Below, piece by piece: positions 16,507 through 27,435 of a stretch of 64,000 nt of DNA. The notes under the pieces are model-generated. The model was not told where the DNA came from. It saw only the letters and a list, made by a program, of their open reading frames with translations, and searched no databases. The DNA is taken from the NCBI GenBank assembly GCA_947628135.1, contig CANQYT010000006.1:1-64000 (forward strand), given 5' to 3'. The translations under genes were made by a program, and so were the position numbers. Each line of letters begins with the position of its first letter. The first letter of the stretch is position 1. This DNA is from an uncultured Clostridia bacterium (lineage in GTDB: Bacteria > Bacillota > Clostridia > Christensenellales > CAG-314).

Positions 16507-18574
16507 TTGTGAACATCTCCCTGAACAATGACGCAAAGTAACCGAAGAATTGGGTTACCAACATACGCAGCACAATGATGAAAAGAATCGCCATTGCGAA
16601 GGCAAACACCGTGAGAATTACATTCTTGATTGCTTGCCAGAAGGTGTAGTCGTGCAGTTCCATTATCGCACGGAACACGCAAACCGCGCTCCATCCGTAG
16701 ATAACGACCATCATAACATCGTAGATTATTTGCTCGTTGTAGGTCAAAAACCTACTTATTACGAACATTGGCAGCGCAAGTATCAGATAGGGCGCAAGCG
16801 CATATATGAAGGAGATGAAGCAGTACTTCAACTTGCCCTCGCCGTCCGTTACCGTACTTACGAAGTAGTTGCACAGCACCAATCCCAACAGCACTGCCGT
16901 AGAGGTAAGCACGATGCGCAAAGCGTTGCTGTTGTACACGCTGTTGTTGTTGAACAGGTAGCCCGTTACGATGACGCTGAGCAACTGCAACACCACAAAC
17001 CACACGTACAGCACTATCGCCGACCAGACGCTTGTGGCGCTGTGGTACTTGGTTTGGTATACCGCGTCGGGCGTGGATTTGAAGTAAGCGCCCGTGTACA
17101 GCAGTTCGCGCACTATCTTGACGTTCTTGACCTTGCCCGCACCTTTCTTGATGGGCGCAAGTAACTTGGGCTTCTTTTTGTCCAATATCTTCCACACCAC
17201 AAACAGCGCTATCAGCACAAGTATCACCGAAACTATCCAGGCAATATTTTTTTGCAACCAATCGTTGCGGATCTCCCAATATGCCTCGGAATAACCCGCC
17301 TTGTCCTCGGCAAGCTTAAACTGCCTCAGAGCCGTCTGGTAGTCGCCCCTCTTCATACTTGCGCGAGCCAACGCTTTGTAGGAGACGATGAAACTGCTGT
17401 TAAGCCGCAAAATGTTTTTCCAAAGCCCTTCGCCTTCGAGGTACAGACCGTCCTTGTAGTAACGCACTGCCTCAAATACCTTTTCGGCAAATTCGGTGCG
17501 TTCGTAGCGTACTATCATATTGTACTTGGAGTCCAACACTATCAAACTGCCGTCTTTGAGTACGCTTATCGCCTTGGGGGAAACCAAACTGCCCAAACGT
17601 TCGTCGATGTCCTCTCCGCCGAAGCAGAACAGCAGATCGCCGTAACTGTCGAACACCGCGATGTGCCCGTCGGAGGTGACGGAATAAATGTTCTCGTCCT
17701 CGTCGATGCTTATCGCCTCTGTGTTGGAGTAGTTGACCGACGGCGACATAATGGCGTTGCCCAACGTGTTGAGTTTTTTGACCGTGTTCTGAAAAGCGTT
17801 GTTCGTCACCGTGTAGATGAGTCCTCTGCTGCTGATTGCAACGTTGGTGGGCGTACGCGGTGCGGAAAGGAACAACTCCTTTTGCTCCTTGGAGAAGAAC
17901 AGGTTCTGGAAGAAAGATTGGAAAGTAGACTCCGTCTCGTTTGCGCCGACGTATCCTACAAACTCGCTTGTAAACGTGCCGTCCGACTGTTCCTGCAAGT
18001 TGAGTTGCATAAGACCGGAAACGCACCCCTTGCTGACGAGGTAAATGTTGCCGCGGTTGTCCACTTTGAGTTTTTGCGGAACAAAGGGGGTTTCCGCGCC
18101 GACAAGCGGATTGTCGGGACGCCCCACTTCGCCGCGCAGTTCGCCCGTTGTTTTGTCAAAGACGTATATCTTTTGATTGGTCTCATCCGCAACGTAAAGC
18201 CAATCGCCGCTTATCGCAACGCCCGTCGGCTTGGAGAGCGTGCCTCTGCCTATCACAGACGAGTCTGTGCCGTCAAGGATCTTTTCCTCGCCGTCAATAT
18301 CCAGCACCTGCACGCATTGCGTGATGGGATCGGCAATGTAGATGCTGTCGTTGTCCTCGTCCACCGCCATATCCATTTCGGGCACGGTGTCCTCCACTGT
18401 GCCGGGCAAAATAGTTTTGCCCGTGGGAGTGTAGGCGGTCTGCGTGGGCACGATACTACCCTCCGGTCCGACGGTCTCGGTGGAATAGGGCACGGCAAAG
18501 GCAATCGAAGGCATTGCGACCACAGCGATCGTCGCTAACACAAGGATTGCAATTACTATATACCAACGTTTCAC
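16499..18574 (-). CDS. NHL-repeat / YIP1-family membrane protein
   Basis: 691 residues from a GTG start at 18574. GGAGGT lies six bases upstream, whereas the longer frame overlaps the preceding permease gene. An N-terminal membrane or signal helix (4-27) is followed by a beta-propeller of NHL-like strands (about 70-380; IYIADPITQCVQVLD, LYVADETNQKIYVFD). Next come a TPR-like helical piece (about 390-455; ALARASMKRGDYQTALRQF), a membrane helix (about 465-485), and a C-terminal multi-helix YIP1-type domain (about 540-690). The propeller would face outside. Between transporter genes and DUF5696 this arrangement suggests a sensor or scaffold for the importer. No enzymatic residues are recognised. 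Confidence 0.85.
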   Translation of the reverse strand: MKRWYIVIAILVLATIAVVAMPSIAFAVPYSTETVGPEGSIVPTQTAYTPTGKTILPGTVEDTVPEMDMAVDEDNDSIYIADPITQCVQVLDIDGEEKILDGTDSSVIGRGTLSKPTGVAISGDWLYVADETNQKIYVFDKTTGELRGEVGRPDNPLVGAETPFVPQKLKVDNRGNIYLVSKGCVSGLMQLNLQEQSDGTFTSEFVGYVGANETESTFQSFFQNLFFSKEQKELFLSAPRTPTNVAISSRGLIYTVTNNAFQNTVKKLNTLGNAIMSPSVNYSNTEAISIDEDENIYSVTSDGHIAVFDSYGDLLFCFGGEDIDERLGSLVSPKAISVLKDGSLIVLDSKYNMIVRYERTEFAEKVFEAVRYYKDGLYLEGEGLWKNILRLNSSFIVSYKALARASMKRGDYQTALRQFKLAEDKAGYSEAYWEIRNDWLQKNIAWIVSVILVLIALFVVWKILDKKKPKLLAPIKKGAGKVKNVKIVRELLYTGAYFKSTPDAVYQTKYHSATSVWSAIVLYVWFVVLQLLSVIVTGYLFNNNSVYNSNALRIVLTSTAVLLGLVLCNYFVSTVTDGEGKLKYCFISFIYALAPYLILALPMFVISRFLTYNEQIIYDVMMVVIYGWSAVCVFRAIMELHDYTFWQAIKNVILTVFAFAMAILFIIVLRMLVTQFFGYFASLFREMFTNA

Positions 18575-18618
18575 AAAGAAACCTCCGTAATTCTTTTTCG
18601 TAAATTTGCCTTTTGTTT

Positions 18619-19491
18619 TTACTTGATACCCGAGTGCGCCATTGTGTCCATAACCTTGCTCTGCATACAAATAAATATGATGAGGTTGGGCAGGAACATT
18701 ATCAGCGCGCTTGCCGCCGTTATACCTTGCGTCACCGTGGACGAGCCTCCCGATGAGAACGTCGTGATGTAGTAGGCAAAGGTTTTGAGACTTTCGTTGT
18801 TAATGTACAGTGTGGAAGCCTCCACGTTGCCCCACGCCGACTGGAAGGACAGTATCGCCACCGTCGCAAGAGCCGGACGAACCATAGGAATGATGACTTT
18901 GAACAATATCGTCCACTCTCCCGCGCCGTCCATTTTGGCAGCCTCTATCAAAGGATCGGGGATCTGGTCCACAAACTGTTTGAGCAGGAACACGCCTATC
19001 GGCATTGCTATTATCGGCAGAATGTTGGCGACGAATCTGTCCACCAAGCCGAGGTTTACGATGATGATGAAGCGCGGTATCGACACTGCGATAGGCACAA
19101 ACATCAGTGCAAGCGTGTTTATCTCAAACAGGACGTTTCTGCCCTTGAAGTTCTTTTTGGAAAGCACGTAGCCCGCCGAAACGGCAAGGAATATGCTTAC
19201 CACCACCGTCAGCACCGTGACGATAATGGAGTTGAACAGATACCGCGCCGCCGGCACGGACGAACCCGCCATCAACTCAAACAACGCTTTGTAGTTGTCC
19301 CACGTGGGATTTTTTACAAAGAAGCTGGGCGGGAATTTGAACAATTCGTCCGCAGGCTTGAATGCCGTTGTAAAAATGTAAATGATGGGCAGCACCATAA
19401 ACACCGCAAAGGGCAACAGTATGATGTAAAACTTTAATTGACTGATGTGGAAATGCTTGGGATTTATCTTTTTTCCTTGAAATGACGCCAT
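18619..19491 (-). CDS. Sugar ABC permease (MsmG/YcjP type)
   Basis: 290 residues, six membrane helices, EAA loop EAAKMDGAGEWTILFKVIIP at about 190-209. The gene starts 15 bp after its partner permease. This copy has the ordinary length for the family, unlike the extended homologue further down the operon. Confidence 0.94.
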   Translation of the reverse strand: MASFQGKKINPKHFHISQLKFYIILLPFAVFMVLPIIYIFTTAFKPADELFKFPPSFFVKNPTWDNYKALFELMAGSSVPAARYLFNSIIVTVLTVVVSIFLAVSAGYVLSKKNFKGRNVLFEINTLALMFVPIAVSIPRFIIIVNLGLVDRFVANILPIIAMPIGVFLLKQFVDQIPDPLIEAAKMDGAGEWTILFKVIIPMVRPALATVAILSFQSAWGNVEASTLYINNESLKTFAYYITTFSSGGSSTVTQGITAASALIMFLPNLIIFICMQSKVMDTMAHSGIK

Positions 19492-19506
19492 TTTGTACCT
19501 CCTCTA

Positions 19507-20472
19507 TCAGTCCTTTTCCGTCAGGATCTTACGTATTATCTTGGAAAGCAGGTATATCAGCAACAGCAGTACCACGCTGACGGCTGCGGCATAACCCATT
19601 TCATAACGAATGTAGCCGTAGTCCTCTATGTGGTTTACCATCAACTGACCCGCATAGTTGGGCGTCGGGTTGGAACCGGATAACTGCACGCCTATCGCGC
19701 CCGCCTGGAAAGTGTTGACCACTGCCATAACCGCGCCGAACAGTAATTGCGGTTTCATCGAGGGCAGCGTGACGTACCAAATTTCCTGCGCACGGTTTTT
19801 CATACCGTCCATATACGCCGCCTCGTACAATTCGGGGTCGATGTTCAGTATGCCGGAAAGCATTGCCAGGAATCCCACGCCCATACTTGACCAAACGGTA
19901 ACGATGATCATTATCGGCATCAGGTATTCCTCGCTCTGCAACCACTGTATCGCCTCGGAAATCACACCCCATTTGAGCAAAATCGCGTTGAGATAGCCGT
20001 TGGGGTCGCCCGAGAAAATAGTCGTCCACACCACCTGCATTGCAACGCCCGCGGTAAGCGACGGCGAGTAGATGAGCAGTGCAAGTATGGTACGGGGAAG
20101 TTTGGGTATCTGCGCAAGCATCCACGCCAACAGGAAGGAAAGCAAGTAGCCGGTAGGTCCTGCGATAAGCGCGAACTTTATCGTGTTGGGCAGTACCTTC
20201 TGCATAAATTCCTCGTCCGCCGTCAACAACCGTATGTAGTTGGTAAAGCCTACGAAGTGGGGCGAACTGATACTGTTGAAGTCGGTAAACGACAGCCCTA
20301 TTGCGATGACGACGGGTAGCACTATGAACACAACGAAAGAAAGAATGTAAGGCGCAATAAGCAACGCCGTTGTAAATCCGCTTCTTTTGCCGCCTATCTT
20401 GGTTTTGTTTTTCATCTCTTTTCGTGTGGGCAGACGCGTGGCTTTTTCTTTTTTGATCGTAGTTTCTTCCAT
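19507..20472 (-). CDS. Sugar ABC permease (LplB/YteP type)
   Basis: 321 residues from ATG at 20472 with GAGGAGA just upstream; a longer frame would run into the binding-protein gene. A basic N-terminal tail of about 30 residues is followed by six membrane helices and the EAA loop ([20 protein letters not shown]). It pairs with the next permease and probably with the large fused binding protein encoded immediately before it. Confidence 0.94.
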   Translation of the reverse strand: MEETTIKKEKATRLPTRKEMKNKTKIGGKRSGFTTALLIAPYILSFVVFIVLPVVIAIGLSFTDFNSISSPHFVGFTNYIRLLTADEEFMQKVLPNTIKFALIAGPTGYLLSFLLAWMLAQIPKLPRTILALLIYSPSLTAGVAMQVVWTTIFSGDPNGYLNAILLKWGVISEAIQWLQSEEYLMPIMIIVTVWSSMGVGFLAMLSGILNIDPELYEAAYMDGMKNRAQEIWYVTLPSMKPQLLFGAVMAVVNTFQAGAIGVQLSGSNPTPNYAGQLMVNHIEDYGYIRYEMGYAAAVSVVLLLLIYLLSKIIRKILTEKD

Positions 20473-20488
20473 ATGAAATCTCCTCAAA

Positions 20489-23467
20489 TCAATTGCTATT
20501 GCCGCGCTTGTACGCTTCAATATCTTCAAGAGTCGTCAGCTTGTACTGTTTGACGATCTCGCCGTCCTTCACGTAGCCGAATTCCTCCAACTTGCGCATC
20601 AGTTCCTTGTCTATCTTGGTTACTGCGTCCTCCACGGCGGAACGGGTGTTCTGACCGTTGATGACTATTTTGTTCCACGCGTTGCTCAGTTCGCGCTCCA
20701 GCATATACCAACCGGGCACTTTGGGTATTTCTCTCATCCACTCCCATTGCTCCAATATGATTTTTTTGTCGGCGCTGCTGAAAGCGACGGAATTGTTGAA
20801 TGCTTTGAGGTTTGCGCTGTTCCAGATGTAAGCCTTGCCGTACAGCATTGTCAAACGGTTCATAAACTCCGTTTGAATGTTTTCGCTCGACCACCATTTC
20901 AGCACTTCCCAGCCGGCTTTGTCCTTGTCGTCGCTGCCGCTCTTGAACAATGCCATCGAGGTCGCGCTGCCCGTTTGCCAACGCTCTATCACGCCCTCTT
21001 CGTTTTCCACTCCCGGCGAAAGCGCGATGCCCCACTTGCCGGCTATTTCCGGCGCAGCCATATTGAGACGAATGTAGGTGTCGAACGTGGAAATACCTAT
21101 CGGCAGACTTCCGTTGCGGAAGTTGTCGAAGAAGTTGCTTATCTGTTGCGGCAGACCGTACAGCGTGTACAACTCCGTCATCAATTTGATGGCTTCGAGA
21201 CTTTCGCTGTCCGCTATCGTAGTACGGGTGGCGTCGTCGCTGAACAGGTTGCCGCCGTATTGATAGATAAACGGCGCGGTCGTCATAATCGACTTGCTTG
21301 CCGTACTGCTACTAAGCGGAATGTAGAAATTCAATCCTCTGCGCTGCAACTCGGGCAGCATACTGATGACGTCGTCCCACGTCTGCGGCAGTCTGTCCTC
21401 GGTGTAACCGAGACTTGCAAGCACGTCCTTGCGATAGTACATCACGTAGAAGTCCTGCGTTTCGGGCAGAGCCAAGCCCTTGCCGTCGGCGATAAGAGAT
21501 ATCATTGCGCCGCTGCTGAAACGCTGCAACACCTCGCCGTAATCGGGAAATTGCGTCAGATCTACCGTCAGATCGCGAATACCCATTTCGTAGGGCAGCC
21601 AGTTGGAAATGCCCATTACCGCATTGGGCGCGATGTTGGCGGCGTTGCTGAGTATCAACCGTCCCTCGTCGGCAAGTATGGAGAAGCGCACGTTGTAGCC
21701 CAGCGTGTCTTTCAAGTCGCTTGCCTCAAACAACTGCTGCATAAGATCGACGTACTGACGGCTGCGCGCCACCCACACCTCAATGGTGTCCTTGTCGTTG
21801 CTGGTAACGGAGTAGTCGGTAACAAAACTGCGGAAGAACTTTTTGACGCCCTCCCAAAAGCCGAAGAAACCGCTGCGATGTTTGATGCCCGTTTCGCCGC
21901 CCTCGGGATAGATGACTATCTTGTCGAGGTTGAGAGGCGTGCTTTCTATGTCCGTGCGGGCATTGGCAAGGGTTTGCACTATCGAGCCGCTGCCTTCGGA
22001 TAACTGAGCGTAGTTGTTGGCTATCTGCTGAGGCTTTTCCAACAGACCGTCGATGGCGTTTACCGCCGCTTCGAAGTAGATTATCGCCTGATAGTTGACC
22101 TCCTCCGAGCCGTTGATGTTGCGCAACACGCGGCTGAGTTCCACCAATTGATTGCGAATGTTTTCGAGGCTATCCACCACTCCGGGGTAATCTACGTCGG
22201 GATTCCACTCTCTGTTTTTGTCCTGAATAGTGCCGGCGATCATTTTAAGTTGCAAATAAATTCTGTTGAGATCGTCGATGGATTCGGAAAGTTCTTGAAG
22301 GTGGCTTGCCGTCATACTGCCGTCCACCTTGACGGAGAGCAAATGCTTGCCCTGAGTCAAGTAGATTCCGTAGGGTTTGCCGTCCGCGCGATTGTACAGC
22401 GTTTCCTCCCGGAAACCGTCGCCGTTCATAAAGGGATAGCGCAGCAACTCGCGGAAAGGCGCTTTGCCGTCCACGGCTATCTTGGCGAAGGTAACGCGGT
22501 TGGAATTTTCATTGCTGAAATTGAAAGCAATGTTGTACACGCCCGTTTTTTCAACGTTTATTTCGTATGTGATCTCCTGAATGGGAGAACTCATTCCCGA
22601 AACGGTGTTGAGGGGCGAGGTGTACGTTTCATAGGGCGTCACGTTGACGTCGGCGGCGTAAGTGGGCACAACGGAGGTGTTGTTCTTTCTGTAATTATGT
22701 TCCGCCTCCACAACGATGTTGCCCGCGCCGACTGTGTCGTCGTGCGTTTTGGCGTAGGTTTCGTAGGCGTCGGGCAACTTTTCCGAACGCAGCCGAACGT
22801 TGCCTATCACCAACTGACCGGCAGAGATGGAAACCAACCTGACGGTGTTTTTTCCCGCATTGAAAGAGTAGACGGGAGCAATTGCCGTAAGCGAATCATA
22901 CTCGTACAGCGGCTGATCTTTGCTCCACTGCTCCAACTTTTGCTGAGACGGAACGATCTCGTTGCCGAGTTTGTCCGTACTGAATTCTTCCGTTTTGTTT
23001 GTCCACAACGCTTTCATTCCGGAACGTTGCGAGGCGGGCGTCTCCTCTCCGTTGATGTAGATCTCCACCTCGCTGTCGGAAAGCCCGTTGTGCAGCACGT
23101 ACCAATCGGCGTACACAGCCAATTTGTCGGCGGCGGCAAGTTCTACCGTAAACTCAACGTATTCGCCCTCTTCGAGCAACACGATGGTTTCTCCGACCGA
23201 GTGTACGGTGTTTTCGATAACCGCCGCGTCCAAGCCCTGCTCCGACGCATAACTCTGCAAGGCGACGTCAAACCGATCGTCGTCGCCCGTCAGCCCGTTT
23301 GTCGAGTCGAATTGCGCAAGAGCGTTCACACCGTCGGAGGAGGATTGTACCACGTCGGAAAAATTCTCGGCAGCGGAAAAATCGTAAACCACACCGTTGC
23401 AGCCAATCAACAGAGTTGCCGCAATTGCCAAAACAATGGCGAGTAGTACGATCGATGCTTTTTTCAT
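20489..23467 (-). CDS. Large fused solute-binding lipoprotein (carbohydrate-binding modules plus SBP)
   Basis: 992 residues from ATG at 23467 (AAGGAAA upstream), roughly twice the length of a normal sugar-binding protein. Lipobox LIGC, Cys23. Residues about 25-230 and 250-390 look like two beta-sandwich modules; the second opens [11 protein letters not shown], as in CBM6/35-type domains, and has VDGKAPF and [12 protein letters not shown] helical section (about 395-520) leads to a C-terminal family-1-type solute-binding domain from about 560 ([37 protein letters not shown]). It likely holds a long glycan at the surface and hands oligosaccharides to the adjacent permeases. Only 16 bp separate it from the first permease gene. 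Confidence 0.9.
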   Translation of the reverse strand: MKKASIVLLAIVLAIAATLLIGCNGVVYDFSAAENFSDVVQSSSDGVNALAQFDSTNGLTGDDDRFDVALQSYASEQGLDAAVIENTVHSVGETIVLLEEGEYVEFTVELAAADKLAVYADWYVLHNGLSDSEVEIYINGEETPASQRSGMKALWTNKTEEFSTDKLGNEIVPSQQKLEQWSKDQPLYEYDSLTAIAPVYSFNAGKNTVRLVSISAGQLVIGNVRLRSEKLPDAYETYAKTHDDTVGAGNIVVEAEHNYRKNNTSVVPTYAADVNVTPYETYTSPLNTVSGMSSPIQEITYEINVEKTGVYNIAFNFSNENSNRVTFAKIAVDGKAPFRELLRYPFMNGDGFREETLYNRADGKPYGIYLTQGKHLLSVKVDGSMTASHLQELSESIDDLNRIYLQLKMIAGTIQDKNREWNPDVDYPGVVDSLENIRNQLVELSRVLRNINGSEEVNYQAIIYFEAAVNAIDGLLEKPQQIANNYAQLSEGSGSIVQTLANARTDIESTPLNLDKIVIYPEGGETGIKHRSGFFGFWEGVKKFFRSFVTDYSVTSNDKDTIEVWVARSRQYVDLMQQLFEASDLKDTLGYNVRFSILADEGRLILSNAANIAPNAVMGISNWLPYEMGIRDLTVDLTQFPDYGEVLQRFSSGAMISLIADGKGLALPETQDFYVMYYRKDVLASLGYTEDRLPQTWDDVISMLPELQRRGLNFYIPLSSSTASKSIMTTAPFIYQYGGNLFSDDATRTTIADSESLEAIKLMTELYTLYGLPQQISNFFDNFRNGSLPIGISTFDTYIRLNMAAPEIAGKWGIALSPGVENEEGVIERWQTGSATSMALFKSGSDDKDKAGWEVLKWWSSENIQTEFMNRLTMLYGKAYIWNSANLKAFNNSVAFSSADKKIILEQWEWMREIPKVPGWYMLERELSNAWNKIVINGQNTRSAVEDAVTKIDKELMRKLEEFGYVKDGEIVKQYKLTTLEDIEAYKRGNSN

Positions 23468-23525
23468 AGCTTTTTCCTTATTTTTTTGCAATTTTGTGTG
23501 TTGGTCAAAAGGTTTCAAAGGCGTC

Positions 23526-23551
23526 CGATAGGGCCTGTTGCGGCCCTATCG
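23526..23551 (-). other. Intercistronic hairpin between the two binding-protein genes
   Basis: CGATAGGGCC pairs perfectly with GGCCCTATCG around six bases. It lies 10 bp past the stop of the first binding protein and is not followed by a T run, so it is more likely an mRNA stabiliser or partial attenuator than a full terminator. Confidence 0.65.
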
Positions 23552-23561
23552 TAAAACTTTG

Positions 23562-24971
23562 TCAATATTTTTCCTCATAGTCTTCCAAGGCTTCGGCGTA
23601 TCCTCGGTTGGCAAGCGCTTCAAGGTCTGCCGCGTACGCCGCAAATTGACCGTTGCCCGAGAAGCACGCGTCAAGATATTCTCCTATCTTGGCGTTGTCC
23701 TTTTTCACGTCGTCCGCTCCCGTCACGGACAAGCCTGTGCTTGCATTGAAACGAGACTCGTTGTAGCCGGGAACGACCTTGGTGGGTTCGAAAACGCTGT
23801 CCGCCAGCCTCTCGTAGAAAGGCACAACGCCCTTGACGGGGAATACTTCCTCAAAGTCATACAATATGTCGGTATCCGTAGTCATCGGCAGGGTGTTGGG
23901 CGTTTCTTCGTCATCTCTTGCAAACTGTATACGCATTGCAATGCCTTCGGGGTCGTAACTCATCCACTTGGCGAACTTGTATGCCAACTCGGCATTGGGA
24001 CTGTTCTTGTAGATGGCAAGATAGTCGGGAACAAGGCAGGAATAGCCCTCGTTGCGGGCGTTTTCACCGTCCATAGAGGGAATACCCACAAAGCGGATAC
24101 GGAAATCGTCGTTGTCTATCATATTGGGCACTTCGTAGGTGTAACCCCAACGCAGACCGACCTTGCCGTTGTCCCACGCCTTGACGTCGCTGTCGATACC
24201 TGCAAACCCTTGGTCTTTCTTTGCCTGGGTGAGAGAACCGAAACTGGAATGAGCATTGTAAAGCGTCTTTGTTTCCGAAATGCCCGCTTCAAATTCCGGA
24301 GTGTTGATATAGTATTTTTTCTCCGCGTCGCTCCAACCGAAGTAACCGTAATTTTTGTTTGCGGAGGCGGGATACCACTCGTAAACAGAACTTTCCCTGT
24401 TAAGACCCACGTAGTCGGGGGTTGCCGAAATTCCGCTTACCAATTCCTTGAATTGCGTATAGGTGATACCTTCGTTCCTGTTTTGCGGGAGAACGCTGTC
24501 AAGGTTGCAGTCCTCGATCAAGTCCTCGTTTATGAAGTAGCCCAGCATATGCAGCGCAAAGGGAATCGCATAGATACCGTCCTTGAAATGCGCGCCTTGC
24601 TCTACCGTTTGGGGAATTTTCTGCCAATCTTCGTCCTCGGCGACAAATTCGGAAACATCCATTGCCAATTGATAGGTGAGTACAAAGGACATATTGTTCA
24701 CCATAAACACATCGGGCGCTTCCTGACGCTGAACAGCGCCCAACAAGCCGTTGGGATAGGCTTGATCTTGTCCGTAGTCGATGGTTTTTATCTTTACGTC
24801 GTACTTGTCTTCGAATGCCTTTATCATTTTGCGCTCGACCGATGGGTCGGAGTCTGTTCCGAAGTTCCAGTTGGCGTAAAGAAGGTCGTACTTGACGCTG
24901 CAAGCGGAAATAATAGTTACCGTAGCGGCAAGCAACAACACGAATACCAATACAATAGCTAACTTTTTCAT
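23562..24971 (-). CDS. Sugar ABC transporter solute-binding lipoprotein
   Basis: 469 residues, the usual length for a family-1 solute-binding protein. Lipobox ISAC, Cys24. Typical features are ANWNFGTDSDPSVERKMIKA near the N-terminus, the ligand-cleft pattern APDVFMVNN, and a helical C-terminus ending in NRGYAEALEDYEEKY. It lies 37 bp after the GH94 gene with GGAGGAC before the ATG, and ahead of the fused binding protein. With two binding proteins and two permease pairs in one operon, it probably belongs with the 13463/11859 pair, but the pairing is a guess. Confidence 0.93.
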   Translation of the reverse strand: MKKLAIVLVFVLLLAATVTIISACSVKYDLLYANWNFGTDSDPSVERKMIKAFEDKYDVKIKTIDYGQDQAYPNGLLGAVQRQEAPDVFMVNNMSFVLTYQLAMDVSEFVAEDEDWQKIPQTVEQGAHFKDGIYAIPFALHMLGYFINEDLIEDCNLDSVLPQNRNEGITYTQFKELVSGISATPDYVGLNRESSVYEWYPASANKNYGYFGWSDAEKKYYINTPEFEAGISETKTLYNAHSSFGSLTQAKKDQGFAGIDSDVKAWDNGKVGLRWGYTYEVPNMIDNDDFRIRFVGIPSMDGENARNEGYSCLVPDYLAIYKNSPNAELAYKFAKWMSYDPEGIAMRIQFARDDEETPNTLPMTTDTDILYDFEEVFPVKGVVPFYERLADSVFEPTKVVPGYNESRFNASTGLSVTGADDVKKDNAKIGEYLDACFSGNGQFAAYAADLEALANRGYAEALEDYEEKY

Positions 24972-25007
24972 ATTGTCCTCCTGTTTTTTGCTGTTATTTT
25001 GCGTATT

Positions 25008-27356
25008 TTACTCTATTTCTACTTCTACCTTGTGTTCGCCGTTGAGGTTGGGCAGAGGCTTGCCGTACTCTGCGGGCTTGCCGTCCACCGTCATACGGTT
25101 GCGACCCGTGCGCTTCACCGTGATGTCGTAAAGGGAATTGCGGAAAGTCCTCTTGTAACTGTAACCCTGCCAACTTGCGGGAATACAGGGCGTGATCGTC
25201 AGCCCGTCGTAGGTGGCGCGTACGCCCAATATCCACTTGACGGCGACGTTGTGCAGCCATTGCGCCGAGCCGGAATACCAACTCCAACCGCCTTTGCCGA
25301 AGTAGGGAGATATCGGACCGTCGCTGTTGCCGGGCAGAACGTACGGCTCGGAACGGAAATCGTCTATATCCTTGCCTCTGTTGGGAGGGCAAAGTCCCCT
25401 ATACGCCTTGTACGCCATTTCGGCATTGCCCATAAGCGCGGCAGCCCACACAGCCCACGTAGCGGCGTGGGTGTACACACCGCCGTTTTCGCGCAGCCCC
25501 GGAGCATAGCGCGTGATGTAACCTATTTCGCAGTCCGGCGAACGGTACTCGGGCGAAAGAAGCAGCGCGCCGTAGTCTTTCAGAAGATACTTTTCCACCG
25601 ACTTCATTGCGCTTTGCTTGCGCTGCTCTGTGGTGATGTCGCTGATCACCGCCCACAGTTGAGGATTGAGGAAAATTTTACCCTCATCGCAGTCCTTGCT
25701 GCCCAATTTTTTGCCATAGTCGTTGGTGGCTTGCAAAAACCACTCGCCGTCCCAGCCGTATTTGTTGAAATCCGTTTTTAACTTTTGCGCCTTGCTGCGC
25801 AGCAGATCGCCGAATGAAACGTCTCCGCGTTGGTCGGCAACGGGAGCAAAGCGGGTGATGATGTAGTACAAAAACTCCGCCACCCAAAAACTTTCCCCTT
25901 TCATACCGTGACCGACGGCGGAAAGACCGTCGTTCCAATCGTGCGCGCCCATAAGAGGAATGCCCCTCTCGCCGAACATTTCAAAACTGTGATTTATCGC
26001 CGCCTTGCAATGCTCGTAGATGTCCGCACTGCCGCCATCCAGCCAGATTGCCTGCTTGTCGAGAATGTCGCGGTTGCCCAACTCTTCCATATAACACAGA
26101 GTGACAAAGGGCAGCCACAAAAAGTCGTCCGAGCAGGACGTGCGCGGACCTGCGCCGTCGTAGGTAAGCCACCAATGCAAAACGTCTCCCTTGGAAAATT
26201 GCTTGGTTGCGTGCAGCAAAATTTGCTTTTCGGTAAGACTCGGATCTGTCTCCAACGCTATGAGGCTGTCCTGCAACTGATCGCGGAAGCCTACGCCGCC
26301 GCTTATCTGATAGTACGCCGCTTTTGCCCACATACGGCAGGACAGCGCTTGATACTTGCACCAATAGTTGGTCATCACGTCAAACGCCGAGTCGGGAGTA
26401 GTTACGTGTTCCTTGTTGCACAACTCCGTCCAGAAGCGTTGCACCCGTTTCAATTCCTCTTCGGCGGCAACGTTTGTTGTCAAAGCCAAAGCGCGGTAGT
26501 TCTCCGTTTCCTTGCGGGCAAGACCTATCGCAAAGCACAGCGTTTTGCTGCCGTGAGGCGTCAATTCGACGTCCGCGCGCAATGCCGCGACGGGGTCGCC
26601 GTATCTGCCCTGATTGCAAGCAAGATTCGGCTGCTCCATCGCCAGCGGAGAGGCTTCGTCGCGATACATACCCAAGAAACTCTCTTTGTCGGTATCGAAG
26701 GAGGAGGGCTGCTGCGAGCAGGCGAAAAACGCCGTGTAGGGGTAGTCGTCGTTGTTGTAGCGACCCTTGCTGTCGGGAAAGCCCCACAGGCACTTGTTTG
26801 CCACTACTGCATACAACTCGTCGTCGTATCTGAGGTCGTAAAACAGGCGTTGAAACTCTCTGTGGGTGTCGTACGCTATGCCCAACGCCCACTCGAAGTA
26901 GCCCGTAACATCCAACGAACGCGCCTCGCTCGTGTTGTTGTTAAGTGTCAGCAGGGCGTACTCCATAGGTTTCTCGCGGGCGACGAACACCGTCAATTTG
27001 CTTGTAATGCCCTCCGAAACGCGCTCGAACACCGAGTAACCCAAACCGTGACGTACCGTGTAGCCGTCACAGCCCTTTTTGACGGGATTGAGCGCCGCGC
27101 TCCAAAAACGTCCGCTCTTTTTGTCTCTTATATAAAAGTACTTGCCCCAATTGTCCTTTACAATATCCTGGTACAAGCGCGTGATGCGGTTTTGTTCGGC
27201 ATTTCCGCGGAAAGAAAAGCCGCCTCCCGTTTGAGACACTATCAAAGAATAGTCTCCGTTGCTTATCACGTTGACCCAGGGACGGGGCGTATAGGGGTTT
27301 GTTATCACAAACTCCTTTCCGTCGTCGGTAAAATGTCCGTATTTGTTATCTAACAT
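25008..27356 (-). CDS. GH94-family disaccharide/oligosaccharide phosphorylase
   Basis: 782 residues, close to cellobiose-phosphorylase length (about 810). An N-terminal beta-sandwich (YGHFTDDGKEFVITNP, GGGFSF) and an (alpha/alpha)6 barrel with GFRDQLQDS, FLWLPFVTL, the HDWNDG segment (472-477) carrying the general acid, and GESFWVAEF. It splits a beta-glucoside with phosphate, releasing a sugar 1-phosphate in the cytoplasm; no signal peptide. The QLQD and DVLHWWL segments look more like the phosphorylase module of cyclic beta-1,2-glucan synthases than like cellobiose phosphorylase, which fits the GH144-like neighbours. The substrate is still unproven. First gene of the operon; no clear Shine-Dalgarno sequence precedes the ATG. 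Confidence 0.9.
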   Translation of the reverse strand: MLDNKYGHFTDDGKEFVITNPYTPRPWVNVISNGDYSLIVSQTGGGFSFRGNAEQNRITRLYQDIVKDNWGKYFYIRDKKSGRFWSAALNPVKKGCDGYTVRHGLGYSVFERVSEGITSKLTVFVAREKPMEYALLTLNNNTSEARSLDVTGYFEWALGIAYDTHREFQRLFYDLRYDDELYAVVANKCLWGFPDSKGRYNNDDYPYTAFFACSQQPSSFDTDKESFLGMYRDEASPLAMEQPNLACNQGRYGDPVAALRADVELTPHGSKTLCFAIGLARKETENYRALALTTNVAAEEELKRVQRFWTELCNKEHVTTPDSAFDVMTNYWCKYQALSCRMWAKAAYYQISGGVGFRDQLQDSLIALETDPSLTEKQILLHATKQFSKGDVLHWWLTYDGAGPRTSCSDDFLWLPFVTLCYMEELGNRDILDKQAIWLDGGSADIYEHCKAAINHSFEMFGERGIPLMGAHDWNDGLSAVGHGMKGESFWVAEFLYYIITRFAPVADQRGDVSFGDLLRSKAQKLKTDFNKYGWDGEWFLQATNDYGKKLGSKDCDEGKIFLNPQLWAVISDITTEQRKQSAMKSVEKYLLKDYGALLLSPEYRSPDCEIGYITRYAPGLRENGGVYTHAATWAVWAAALMGNAEMAYKAYRGLCPPNRGKDIDDFRSEPYVLPGNSDGPISPYFGKGGWSWYSGSAQWLHNVAVKWILGVRATYDGLTITPCIPASWQGYSYKRTFRNSLYDITVKRTGRNRMTVDGKPAEYGKPLPNLNGEHKVEVEIE

Positions 27357-27435
27357 ATAATTCGTACCGTTTCAATAATTTCAATAATTTCACCGCCGCA
27401 AGGCAGATTTCGACTTTTTTTATATATTCATTTTA

